Origin: Trichoplax sp. H2
Lineage: Eukaryota; Placozoa; Uniplacotomia; Trichoplacea
Direction of reading: 5' to 3'
DNA length: 64,000 nt
Assembly: GCA_003344405.1 (NCBI GenBank)
Contig: NOWV01000009.1
Coordinates: 372,001 to 436,000, forward strand
The notes below the pieces were generated by a model. It was not told the DNA's origin and did no database searches. It was given only the letters and a program-made list of their open reading frames with translations. This document shows positions 28,058 through 39,830 of this stretch, in pieces; position 1 is the first letter of the stretch; each line of letters opens with the position of its first letter. Position numbers and translations under genes: made by a program.

Positions 28058-31000
28058 CTAATCGTAATCCTCTTCATATGGGTCATCTCCGTAATAATCT
28101 GACATAGAAAAGATTTATTGACTACGTGAAGACTGTGTAATCGAATTTACAAGTAGGAAAATCTTAAATTAGTCAAACCTTCTTGATTGCCGTTATAAGT
28201 TTTGGTCCGCTTCCTACGGTAGCTACCCCTGGAACCCCTAGATCCTCTAGGACCTCTACCACGACGACCCCGATATGATCTTTTCGTTCCGTTTTCATTC
28301 CAGTTCGAAGTAGTGGCTGCAGATGTATCATCGACCCATTTGAAAAACGTACACTGATTCCCTTGTGGTTTAGAGCAACAATAAAATTGTCGGCCTTTAT
28401 TTGCACCCTCTTTTTGCACTGTACGGCTAATGAAAAAGTATTCGTAATTACAGATTTTTATTAATGAAAGGATATAATCTTTGACAATCCTAGAGCAGAA
28501 CACGATATGAGAACTGTTTAATTTCATCTTACAAACCTAACCGCAGGAATATCACATAAACACTTGACGCAGCTATTATCTCCACTGATAGCAATAGATA
28601 GATGATAAAGAGAGTTAGTAATACGACCTAAAAATTATTAATTTTTTCACATAAAGACCTAGTGTTTCCATCATGAAGGCCGCTTGAACCAGGAAAAGCA
28701 TTATTGGACGAAAAGGTACGACTGCCACTACTACCTCGTTGAGCTACATATTTTTTACAAATTAATCTAATGTTTAGAATAACACTTTAATATCTACCTA
28801 AAAATTAGGCCGAAGTACTTGTATTTGAAAATCTTTGAAGGTTGTAAAGTGTAGAGGCTAAATGATCTCTTACCTTGGTTTTGCGGTTCATCCGCCCATA
28901 AAAAGAAACCACATGCAGAGCTATCACGCTTATTGCATTTGTAGAATTGTCGACCTTACCAAAACGTATAAAAATAATTAGCTAATGTTCAAATTTTTCA
29001 TAAAGGGAAAATTATTTTCGTCATACGTATACTATACAAATCCACCAATTATACGTTATAAGCTCGGCGTACCACAATTTGGTCCTTGTTTCTTGACCGT
29101 TAGCAAAATAGCTTCCTCTTCACAGTTGCACACAATTTCATTGCCAGCTTAACCAACACAAGAGGAAAATACAAGTATAGTTACAGTACCGCAAGGTCAA
29201 TATTTACAATTTCTTTGCAATTATGGTGTCTATACCTTGTCCGTCATTGTTTCGATAAGTTGAAAAACCTGTGGAAGAATTTGATTTTCTATTTCTGCTA
29301 TTATCTCTGTTACCACCAAAATTAGATCTGTTTCTAGGATATCTACTATTTGATCGATTATTATTATCTCCAATGTGATCAACGGTAGGCCGTGAAAATG
29401 TATTATGAGTGTTTGTTTGAGTTGGTCCATCACTTGGTGGATCATCTAATAAACAAGTACTGCTATATAAGTTCGTAAATCAAGATCAATTTACGAATTT
29501 ACGAATTTACTGTATATGGTTTTACCCTGAAAATTATCCATGATTTGGTCAGATTCGTTAATTAAGTATTTTGAAAGAGCCACATCAAGTTTAGTGGCCT
29601 ATGAAAAAAATTTTATGCATTCCGTTCATGTAAACAATTAAATATGTATTAGAGATTGCTATATTTCATAAAAGGTAACTACTGCTACTACATAGCAAGT
29701 ACATGATTGTAGTTTACCTCAGCAGCAGCTTTAACAAATACTTCCTTATATTTTGTTATCTGCTCTTGGAGGACTTCTAGATTTTTAAAATTAATTGTGC
29801 AGTAATAATATTTTATTATAAGAAACAACTAAAAGGTGATATAAAAATATAAGTAAAGCACCTGTTTTATTTCTCGTTCCTTCACATATTCTGTTAAAAT
29901 TAAGTATTAAATACAGGGTTTTAAAGCCTTTATTCATCACGTTAACTTATTTTATTGATAAACTAAACACCTTTTCAGGCCAGTTTCTAGTTCTGCCCTC
30001 AGTTTGGGTTTTGACATCTCGAACCCCATGGAGTCATAACCTGAATAAACGTTAATGAAAACTAAAATAAATATGATTTCCGAATGAATTTCTTCACTAG
30101 AATCATCACCTTCCACTAATCCTATACCAAGTTCGCCCGGTACAAAGCGGCCGTTTTGTACCGCCACGTATTTACGTGCTTTTATCGTTTCAATATGTTC
30201 GGCATGTGTTGCATCAGTCCCTTATAATGTTGAAATAGTATCTTAGAAGATTGATACGCCTATAGTAGCCACAACCTTAAGTGGATATCCTTACCAATTC
30301 CGTTTTTATCCATAAGGTCAATCAAATTTGATTCCGTAAGAAGGGGAGGAGGTTCTGTGCGACCTTCTACCATCTGTAAGGGAAGAAACTATATTAATAA
30401 AAGTGGCCTTGCTTACAATATCTTTGGGGTATATTAAAATTGAGAATTACCGATATGTTAGTTGGTTGAAATTGTTGGCCTTCAACGAACGCCGGCAGGG
30501 GCTGTTAAAATTGTTAACGTATAATCAAGCCTGACATAGAACAGATCTTATAGCAATTGATAATTTTTTATTTATTCCACCTTATCTGACCAACGATCAT
30601 ATGGGTAAACTTCCAAATAATTTTTAGCAATTATGATCAAACCCTGTACAGCAAACTGCAAATTGGATAGTTATCAACATTTTAATAAGCGCTTAAATTT
30701 CAGTCTATACTCTACTTTTTCAACTGTGGATTAGCATCCATTAAAAAATCCTATATTGCTTAACTACCGGCTGCATACGAATGTACAAATCTTATGTAAG
30801 GTAAAACTCACTAGTTCGCGGGCGATTGTAATTTCAACTATAGTTTCTGATCCTTCAGCATCCTAAGAAAATGATAGACAATGAGATAAATACCTACTAA
30901 AAATATACAATATTAGTAATAAACGAAATAAAGCCATTGTTCACCTGAGAGCAGCACGCTAAGAAGTGTCTGACTACTAGTTCGTAAATTCGCTTTTCAT

Positions 31001-34000
31001 TTCCCTGTAATTAAAATCATATATCCAGTATGCTTAAAAGCAAAAATATCATTCAGCTTACGCATATCACCTGTAAAGTATTAGTAAATTTAGTAGGATG
31101 AATAGGTGGATGGGCGTTATCAGTTTTCTTCCCCCATCTTGGAGTTGGTCCTCTCTCGACTAGACTTTTAGCAAAATCTAAGAACACTTTATTAGAATTA
31201 AGTTGCAATATTGAGAAAACCTATTCAGCTGTACCTCCCCATTCGCTACTTTCAGTCTGATATTCAATAAGCTGTCTCAGATTCATCGATGATGGAAACT
31301 GGTTTGTTTCAGTTCTTGGGTAACTGATAAATCTGAATTTAATGTCATGGAGATAGTTGGCCATTACTTACTCAGAATCTTAAAGAATACAAGAATATAA
31401 GTGTGGTCCAAACTTACCCTCGATTATATAATTTTTCTGCAATTTTCATAGCTTCTTTAGCACCGATTTTTAACTTCCGTGAAACCAATTTCTCAAACTC
31501 CTAAAGAATCATGTGTTCAAATATTGTACGCGACTCTTATAATTAATTAGATTAGAACTATTGCCTAACCACAGTATCCAGCGGTAATGGTCTCCATTTG
31601 CTTTTTGGCTTACTAACAACACTTGTAACCGTTGCTAAAGGATTCTGAATAAAAAAATTAACATAGCAAGTTACAGATTAACCTTTGTAATTATAATACA
31701 GTACTGCCACGATGAGAAAATATTGTACCTCTAAACAGATTTGATGGATAACTTCACATGCGTGACGATAGAATAATCGAACTCTAATCATAAGTTTGGT
31801 TTAATCAGAAAATTTGCTGTGAACAAAACGAAGCTACGCATACATAACGTAATGTAGATATGCAATTCTAGCAGATTGTACCGCTATGGCCATACAATCA
31901 CTGTGTATACCTCTTCCAATTAAAATCAATGACTCCATCCTCAGTATCAAGGGTAACTAAAATTAAAAAAGGTAACAATGGAGCCCACACATTTTACAGC
32001 CAAACTTAACTTAGAATGGATCATGATATCAAAGATGGGTAGGATGAACCATGACAAACCTTTAATCTTATAGAAATCTTCAGATATAAAAGCATCGATT
32101 TCCTTAAACTAAATTTTTATAGATTCCGAAATTAGTAATTGTTGTTTTCTTGCTATTGGTGTGATACATAATGATTCCGAATTTTTACCCGTGAGACTAC
32201 AAAACCAAGCGTGGGAAATTGACAACTTCCTACAATATGGCAATACCAGTATGGTTAGTAAAAAATACTTTTTAGTTTTAGGTTAAATCTAAAACTTTTT
32301 TAATATATATTGCCTAACCATAACTAATCAGTTGATCTTTTAGATGAGCTGCAAATATTCTCTGTAAGCGTAAAGTTTGAAACCTCGTGAAAGCAGCTCC
32401 TAAAAATTAATAGAAATAGTAAATGCTATCAATATTATAATACTTAATGAATATCAGCTAATTAGAATATACAGTAGAACATGGTATAAAAACTAAGCCT
32501 ACATTATTGAACATTTGCTTTACTGTATTTTATAATATTATGCAATACAAATTATACAAAGCTACTATTAGTAGTTGACATACCAATTCTTAAATCCAAT
32601 TCCTGTCTAACATCAACTGCGTCTGATTGCAAATTATCTGGGCGCGTTAAATTTTCACATGCCCTCATGATTGATCTTGTTTTCAAATTAAATTTAGATA
32701 AATCTTTTATTACTTCAGATTATTTTAATTTGTATAGTAGTAAATGCTAAGGAAACTGAGATACCTATAGGTAATTTCCGAAAATCTTGCACGATGTATT
32801 TCGATTCTCGGCTTAACTGTTGTAAAAATCCCCCAAAAATAAATTGTTTAACACCGAATCAACTTAAAATTTTATAACGTTGTATCTACGCATGTGATTA
32901 GATACTGACAGTAATTCGCATCACTTGCAGTTATATACAGTATTAGCTATTGCGAGCACAATATTCAATAAATCGTAATCTTTATGGATATACCTGCCTT
33001 ACAAACACTGATAATCTCATGTCCAATATTTTCTCCTTCTCTATCTCCATCAGTCCAAATAATTAAAGTATTACAATTACGGATCTCGCGTTCAAGTGTT
33101 TTCTACAGGTAAGACAAATTAAGAAAGCCGGTATATACGTACACTATATATATAGCAAGCTCGGAATATCATAAAGGGTACATTGACATATTGGTAGGCC
33201 AAATATAAATGAACAGATCTGCTCGTATTCTAAAAAACGGTAGTTCTTGCTCAATATAGTAATGATATTACTTGCTATCCATTAGCTACTTAAAACAAAA
33301 TCTCAAGTCGGATAAGTGCCTGAAATACCTACTTATCGAGGATGATATACATGATATCGCCACATGAATACTGATTAATTAATGATTTTAACCAAGAATT
33401 AGAGAAACACTATGTACTGTATATGATTGAATCCGTATATCCGATATGCGTACTTTATGATGTTAATACTGTGTAAATGTAGGCAAATCAAGTCTATTAT
33501 ATGCACGCAAATTACTGATTGTACAATGGAAGAGAGCATTATAGAGATACATGCAGGCAACAGATCTAAATTGTCTTATATGTGAAGAGGTTATAGAATT
33601 AAAGCGAATGTTCTACTGTTACGTGTTTACGGTATATCATGTTACTTTTTTTATCTTTCTACATTTTTTAATGTCCTTTATTGAAAAGTACATTATCCAA
33701 CCTTAATAGGGATGTTAGTACCAGTGCAGAATTTTTGGACTTGGGCTTCGAATAACTCCACAGGTAAACAACTATTCCTAAGCAGATACTCATAAATCAG
33801 AAAGTATGCTCACACTGCAAATCGTGCGCGCTTACGATTTAAAAAAATTCTGCTATACTCGTATGCATGAAATTAATTAGGAAATATCTATTCACTCTGT
33901 AAACTAGCTTTCAATTCGTTATCATACCACTTTTGAAAGTTGCTCAGAAAATCCATTGATAATAGATGACCAGATACAGAGGTCATAACCATGCGGCAGC

Positions 34001-34717
34001 TCTATAATTTAGCATTATAAATGTAAAAATCAAGCTGAACGTTACTGATATTACAATATCACACAATCTAATGCAAATAATTCATTGTAGATTTATCATT
34101 GCATACATAATGTTATACAGCATCTGCATTTAAAACAGTATAAAATTAGCTTTAATGCATTGAATGCAGAGTCTAAAAACTGCAATATTCGATCCAAACA
34201 TGCATAAACTTACAGAATTGAGAATGTTGAAGTCAAACTCAAAGATTTTATTATATTTGGAAAGTCCTTCTTTCTAGAATTAGGCATTACAATAATAATA
34301 TAAGTTAACACAATAAATTTCATACTCATACTCATAAACATCTGCATATCGAGCAGCATTATAACACTAAGCCAATTCTACAGTACCAATGCACTGATAT
34401 CTAGCAGTTACAGCAATTGGATGACATAAGCAATGCAGCTTTAAATCGATTTTATTCGATTGACTAGTATATTATTATTTATTTATTTGTTGAAAGGCTT
34501 TATGTGACCGCAGCAAATTAAAGACTGATAAGTGCTACTGCTCCCGTATGAACCGTTGCTATCGAATATTGCGGTATAGTTATAGTAGAATTCAGCGTTC
34601 ATGTTTGCAATTTCTAGTCATCTATCACACCTTAGTTAAATTGCCACGCGACATAATCCTGGAAAGTGACTTAGCTGCGTCATTTTTCTCAGCAACATTT
34701 AGTATTCGGCGATGCAT
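28058..34717 (-). CDS. TOP3A: DNA topoisomerase III alpha, complete, 33 exons
   Basis: Exons (minus): 34717-34631, 34273-34214, 34001-33928, 33777-33702, 33102-32994, 32816-32765, 32675-32584, 32399-32319, 32229-32189, 32108-32060, 31956-31911, 31783-31729, 31644-31570, 31500-31418, 31332-31235, 31177-31071, 31004-30945, 30862-30812, 30655-30581, 30501-30451, 30373-30295, 30220-30110, 30040-29971, 29890-29862, 29776-29718, 29598-29526, 29445-29236, 29147-29073, 28954-28874, 28743-28659, 28584-28537, 28426-28179, 28098-28058; phases close to 876 residues (human 1001). Toprim Glu10 and D117/D119/E121 (WTDGDREGENIG) and active-site Tyr331 (ISYPRTETN) are intact. It makes a transient single-strand break and, with BLM-RMI, dissolves double Holliday junctions. 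After a N/S/R-rich linker come two GRF zinc fingers (Cys691/693/716/724; Cys773/775/798/806), an RG-rich tract and an acidic end (YYGDDPYEEDYD). The C4 zinc fingers of vertebrate TOP3A and an N-terminal mitochondrial presequence are not seen. Confidence 0.96.
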
Positions 34718-34979
34718 GACACTGTTGATACTGCGAGAGAAGAAATGGATCCTCTGACAGACAGTAGAATGCCTTCAATAAAAGTATCACAAGACAAAAA
34801 TAAGCCAAATTTTTTTTAATTAGCTCTCTTATGGGTCTCTACATGTGGATAATTAATTAGTGAAACACTAATATGACTGATTACAGCATGACTTTGACTT
34901 TAGCAGTTCTGCTGCTTATTGTCGACTTGTTGATTTTCGCACTGTTATCTTGTTTAACTATTACAATATTGTGACCAGT

Positions 34980-35185
34980 GTACAATGTACAGTGTACAGT
35001 ACAGTATATCAATATGTACTGTACTGTACTGTAGCTACACGTGACGTGTGAAACGTACTGTACTGTACTGTACGGTACTGACAGTGTACAGTACACTAGC
35101 ATTACACACCGTACTGAGTCTACTGTCTACAATGTACAGTACAATACTGTACAGTACTGTACTGTACATGTACTGTATAGTGCAC
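34980..35185. repeat. Palindromic TACTGTAC cluster upstream of TOP3A
   Basis: GTGTACAGTACAG, TGTACTGTACTGTAG, ACTGTACTGTACTGTACGG and further copies up to 35180 occur on both strands, 260-470 bp upstream of the TOP3A start codon. Confidence 0.85.
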
Positions 35186-35283
35186 ACTTCAGCTGCAGGC
35201 CAACGAGTGTTGCCACGTCGCGAGAAATTCTCATTGAATCGTAGCCATGTCTAAAAAAAATAGTCCAAAAATATTCATTTAAG

Positions 35284-35890
35284 GAATCAGAGATAATTTA
35301 CGCACACTCAAAAATTAAGAGAAGATGTAGGCAAAATTTTATACTGATACATGTCTCCATTGCTGAATGGTTGTACAACACTGTATAATTGGTGCAAAAT
35401 ACGTGCTGAAGCTTAAAAATTGCCGACAATATTAATTAAAAGGACAAGGAATGCCGGTCGGTACTCAATGCACGACGTATCGACAGTGATGTTCTACATC
35501 ATGGTTACAATTGGTATGCAGTATACGAGTTGTATTCAATTAAGAAATTAGAGATCCACATAAAGAGAGTCAATTTTAGGCAAAGCTACACTGGCTGTAC
35601 AATATCCGTACATTGGATGGTCAGTGAAAAATATAACAATACTTCGTTCGGACAACTTGAAGCTTAAAATAGCTTATATGTCATACATTGACAGTAAATT
35701 TAAAAAGAGTATTCATAGGCATTATGCGATGATGTGCTGCATCATCGCTAACATTATACCATCATCTAGTAATGTAGTGTATCGAAGGATTCAAGGACTA
35801 ATTACAAAAGAAAGAAAGAATAAATTTTGACAAAACTGTGCTGATATACGTCTCTATTGCTGACTTTTTACGGTATACAGTACTTTGAGT
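35284..35890. repeat. Degenerate tandem repeat, three copies, period about 250 bp
   Basis: Landmarks recur at constant offset: GGCAAA-type words at about 35329, 35579 and 35830 (GACAAA), TGAAGCTTAAAA at 35407 and 35658, and GATGTTCTACATCATGG against GATGTGCTGCATCATCG. GTCTC(C/T)ATTGCTGA appears in copies 1 and 3. Heavily diverged; no reading frame spans all copies, so it may be an old satellite or a decayed repetitive gene. Confidence 0.7.
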
Positions 35891-37037
35891 GAAAAATTCG
35901 CTATTCTGTTAACAAAATGATCAATACCAGGAACCGTATCTATTACGATAACCTCTACCTTCTGAATTTTCTTTTAATTTATTCTTTTGTACGGATTATA
36001 TTCCCGTTCAAATATTTAAACTGGTAATTTTACTACTAATATTAAATTACTATTTACAAATAGGCTTGACAGACGGCAATTTAATATTACCTTGATACAT
36101 ACGATAAGCCTACAGAATAGTATAATATTTGTATACTCGTAGAAGGCCGTTAACCGATTTACTGTATACTACGCGTATATGAAATTAGCGTTTGTGAGAA
36201 GACTTGTACCTAAGTATAATGTTGCTCTATTGAACTTTACAAACGAACTACAAGCACAATGTAATAGTTTCAGCCTCAATATTACGGTAACGGAAAGACA
36301 CAGTCATCAAGTAGGAAAAAATGAATAAAAAAAACAGATAACTACTTCTAATACGGCAGTGCCATCTTCTTAGCAAGTCGGGATTGAAGTATTTACTTAC
36401 GGTTAATTACGCCTACACTTATACAAGTACAGTATACCTTTTCTAATAAAGCCTATCTCATGTGAACGATCAAACTCTAGGAAAGCACTACAGTCTAATT
36501 TATCTTTGAGATATCAACATTGCAGTATCATTTAATCATTACGGCTATGGAATCACAAATATGTAAATAATTAATTTAGAGGCCTAACTCCTTCAGATTG
36601 AGAGAATGATTATATCAGGTTTCGGAGTAAAAGAAATTGAAATTTCATAGATCTTACTTCACACCCTTGACGAGCATTGCAGTATTTATTATAGTGTGAA
36701 AGAGTGCCAAGTGCCAACCTTTACTAATATAACTTGTAACAGCCCCAGGTTACTGGACGTGGGCATAAATATTAACATTAAAAAAATAATGATGCACTTA
36801 TGATTTAATCTTTTAAAAAGTGGCCTTCTTATACACTTCACTGATATTAAAAAAAAAGATAAATTCAGTTTAGCACTATAATCTTACTTATATATAATTA
36901 TTAAGACTTAAGTTAATTTGCTTTGCACCATTTAGCGCATTTAAGGTCAAATTGACCCAGGTTGCCCATCAGAAGGGTAAATTACATTAAAAGATCAAAA
37001 GTACCTGATAAAATTTAGCCAGTATCTCAGTTATTGT

Positions 37038-37830
37038 AACATGCTAATGATACTGAAAGAATGAAACAGCTTTCTTAGATACGTATTTTAAGAGATCTCT
37101 AATTGAAGACAGACTCGGTTTAGGAGACCACATTTATCGTATTTGGGTTGAATAACAATATATAATAAAATCATCGCCCTAACATCTTCAAATTTCCACT
37201 TAGAAAGACTTTTAAATTGATTCGTTAGACTGCATTTATCATTAAAAAAATGTATATCTCGATAAAGTGATAAAAATACCATCAAAATTCATTCAATGTG
37301 AGATCAGTACAGTACAGGCACAGCATGTTAATGATACTGAAAGAATAAGAATAGACTTAATTTAAGAAGACTACCTCTACCATAAATTTTCCCTCTACCT
37401 CTATAATGTCTTCTGTGCTTATGTTGAACAATAACATTCAACAATAAAGTCATCCCACCAACACCTTCGTAATTTCACTTATCAAGATTTTAAATTGATT
37501 TGATGGGCTACATTTAGTACTAACCAATATATATTCATCATGATAATCAAGATACTGTCAAAATTTACTCGATTTTTAATTGTTATACGTCAATACCCGT
37601 ATGGCATATCAATGGCGCTAAAAGGATAAAGATCGACTTAATTCAAGACGACTATACCTAACGTGCTTAGTCTATGTTGAATTATAATGAACAGCAAACA
37701 AAGTTATCCTATCAATGCCTTCACAGTTTCATTAATCAAGATTTTTTAAAATGATTTGATAAGCTGCAACTAATACCAAGCAATATTTATTGCGATGAAC
37801 TTATCCAATGGATGTCAAAGTCCACTAAGT
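37038..37830. repeat. Degenerate tandem repeat, three copies, period about 255-285 bp
   Basis: Copies begin near 37038, 37323 and 37604 with ATG(C/T)TAATGATACTGAAAG-like sequence and recur again at AATTTC(C)ACTTA...AAGA (37191, 37471, 37724). A minus-strand open frame in copy 1 (37285-37088, with NDKCSLTNQFKSL) is recognisable but interrupted by stops in copies 2 and 3 (STKCSPSNQFKIL), suggesting a decayed coding repeat on the minus strand. Confidence 0.7.
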
Positions 37831-38795
37831 TGTTATTATCGGGCTTGTTGATATTGACTCCCTTCAGATTCTTATTTTAGCCACCATCAACACCTAATTT
37901 CTGATATTTGAAACACCACAAGCAATTTCAGTCTATCGTACGCATATATATGTCTTACATGATAGTCATACTTTATTAATATCACACCTAAGTTAAAGCT
38001 AAAGGTTACGATATGATATGCGACATAAACAGAGATCAAAGATAATCTTACTGTATGTTATGTAATTTTATCAACTCTAGTCATAACAAGTTGTGAGTAA
38101 ATAGTCATCATTTTATGTGCACTTTAAATTAGCTACGGTTAATGATGCCAATTTAATGAATCTTAATACATGTAGTGCAATATAATGTAGCATAACTTCC
38201 CTTGCAATTTATGCATATTGACTACAGTATTATACCATATATACAGTAAAATATGTTAAAAAGAAGTAAATATCATAAAACACTTGTAATTTGTAAACAT
38301 CTTGATCTAGTTCTAGATCGTTTCTGAATGACACCGGCTAGATCGGTCCGTGAATTCGGACGATAAAAAAATGTCATAATGTTATAATTTCTTTTGAAAT
38401 GCACTATAGTCAGGAATAATTTACGATAGAATTAATAATTCATATTAACCACGATTTTCGTAAATACATTTGAAACAAATCCCTATACATAAAATGCGAA
38501 TTTCTACGGGCAATCTCGAATTATTACCAGCTGATGATACACTAGATTACTGCGTTAAATTATAAATAAATTAGTGTAATAAAATAACTTAGTAGGATAC
38601 AGGCTGATTTTCTACATCATGGCCGAAAAGCATTTATCATTTTTAAACGTTGAAAGAAGTTACTTGTAGTTAATATATGAATGACAGGGCAACATAGACA
38701 TGCAATATCATTAATTTACTTGTTCTGTTTAATTTAATTTTCTCAAAAGTTCAATATATGAAAGTGCAGTAAAAGGAGAATTGAAACCATTAAAT

Positions 38796-39830
38796 TTAAT
38801 TTAAACTTGTACCATTCCGTACAGTAGTAAATGAGCTTATAGGAGGAGAACGGCTTGTGGGAGATACTTGCTTGTTACTTCTAACCGATCTTTGAAACTG
38901 AAAACTCTCCTTACAAACATGTTTAACAAAGGTTTTTCTAATTTCCGGGTTTAAGTAGCCATACATGACTGGATTGATAAACATATACGAAAAAGAAAGA
39001 TAACGTAGCCCTTTCATGTGATCAGTTAAGTCTAATGGTATTCGAAAGAAATGGACAAAAAAGAAGATATGATAGGGTAAACACATAACAGTAAAAGCAC
39101 ATACAACTACAGCCATATAACGAGCAGCTCGAACATTTCTTACTAGCGTACGCTTAGACACATTTTGACGGCCAATATTAAATTTTCTAATATGCCTGTT
39201 AGCAATAATGAAGATATGACCATAGACAATCAGCATTGATACTAAAGGTAAAAAGAATACTACACAATAAATGACTAAATAGTAAGCTAGCTCTGACTCC
39301 TCTTTAAATATATTACGTACAACACATAAACCTTTTAGAAAATAACGATGTGACCAAAATGGAGCTGCAGCTGCAATTAAAGCGATTAACCATGATATTG
39401 AGATAGCAATTACTGATGATCTAATAGTTATATCTTCAATATAACGAAATGGGAAAAGGATAGCATAATATTTTTCATAGCTTATTAAACACAAATGAAG
39501 ACATACTGCTACATCGAACAATACGTAAAATTGCGGCAACAATGTACAAAAAATTGAATTATTAAAGCGAACATCTTTTCGAACAAATCGTGGAATAAGA
39601 TATAATGACGCCCAAAGTATTGCTGCAGTGGACATGCTTATAATTATGACGTTAGTAGCTTTCCATAGATTTCGATGAAACAAAATAACGCATAACAAAA
39701 TTGCATTATTAACAATTGTTAATATGGCAACAACTAAAAGAATATATTGTTCTTCATCCCATGCATAAGGTTGTTTAACTGGCGGAGTCCTACTGTTTAT
39801 CGTTGCATTGATTGAAGCACTAGAAATCAT
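38796..39830 (-). CDS. Class A (rhodopsin-like) G protein-coupled receptor, intronless
   Basis: A 344-residue protein with seven hydrophobic segments (about 29-50, 60-80, 97-118, 137-157, 181-205, 236-260, 276-292). Class A hallmarks: Cys95 and Cys169 for the extracellular disulfide, EKY at 119-121 in place of DRY, Trp147 in TM4, Pro252 in TM6 and NPVMY at 286-290; Cys306 could be palmitoylated. N-terminal glycosylation site NAT at 8-10. There is no lysine at the retinal-binding position of TM7, so it is not an opsin. The TM2 aspartate is Ala70 and the TM6 toggle tryptophan is Cys250. Ligand unknown. It resembles the receptor at 49656-50678 (shared ILWxxxYLxPR, HLCLIS, KYxAI, NPVxYGY), so both come from one family. 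Start chosen at the first ATG of the open frame. Confidence 0.93.
   Translation of the reverse strand: MISSASINATINSRTPPVKQPYAWDEEQYILLVVAILTIVNNAILLCVILFHRNLWKATNVIIISMSTAAILWASLYLIPRFVRKDVRFNNSIFCTLLPQFYVLFDVAVCLHLCLISYEKYYAILFPFRYIEDITIRSSVIAISISWLIALIAAAAPFWSHRYFLKGLCVVRNIFKEESELAYYLVIYCVVFFLPLVSMLIVYGHIFIIANRHIRKFNIGRQNVSKRTLVRNVRAARYMAVVVCAFTVMCLPYHIFFFVHFFRIPLDLTDHMKGLRYLSFSYMFINPVMYGYLNPEIRKTFVKHVCKESFQFQRSVRSNKQVSPTSRSPPISSFTTVRNGTSLN

Larger units (their letters stand above)
34718..38795. other. Gene-poor interval between GPCR 1 and TOP3A
   Basis: Contains the TOP3A promoter side, a palindrome cluster (34980-35185) and two degenerate three-copy tandem arrays (35284-35890 and 37038-37830). 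No intact gene was recognised. Open frames over the palindrome cluster are repeat translations. Confidence 0.6.

Noticed and set aside
28173-28406. 77-codon minus-strand frame
   Set aside because: Shadow of the last large TOP3A exon in another frame.
29230-29445. 71-codon hydrophobic minus-strand frame
   Set aside because: Shadow of the TOP3A linker exon; the true frame is N/S/R-rich and phase-matched on both sides.
34881-35254. Overlapping open frames on both strands
   Set aside because: Same repeat-driven translation as at 15130-15692; frames on both strands look alike because the repeat is palindromic.
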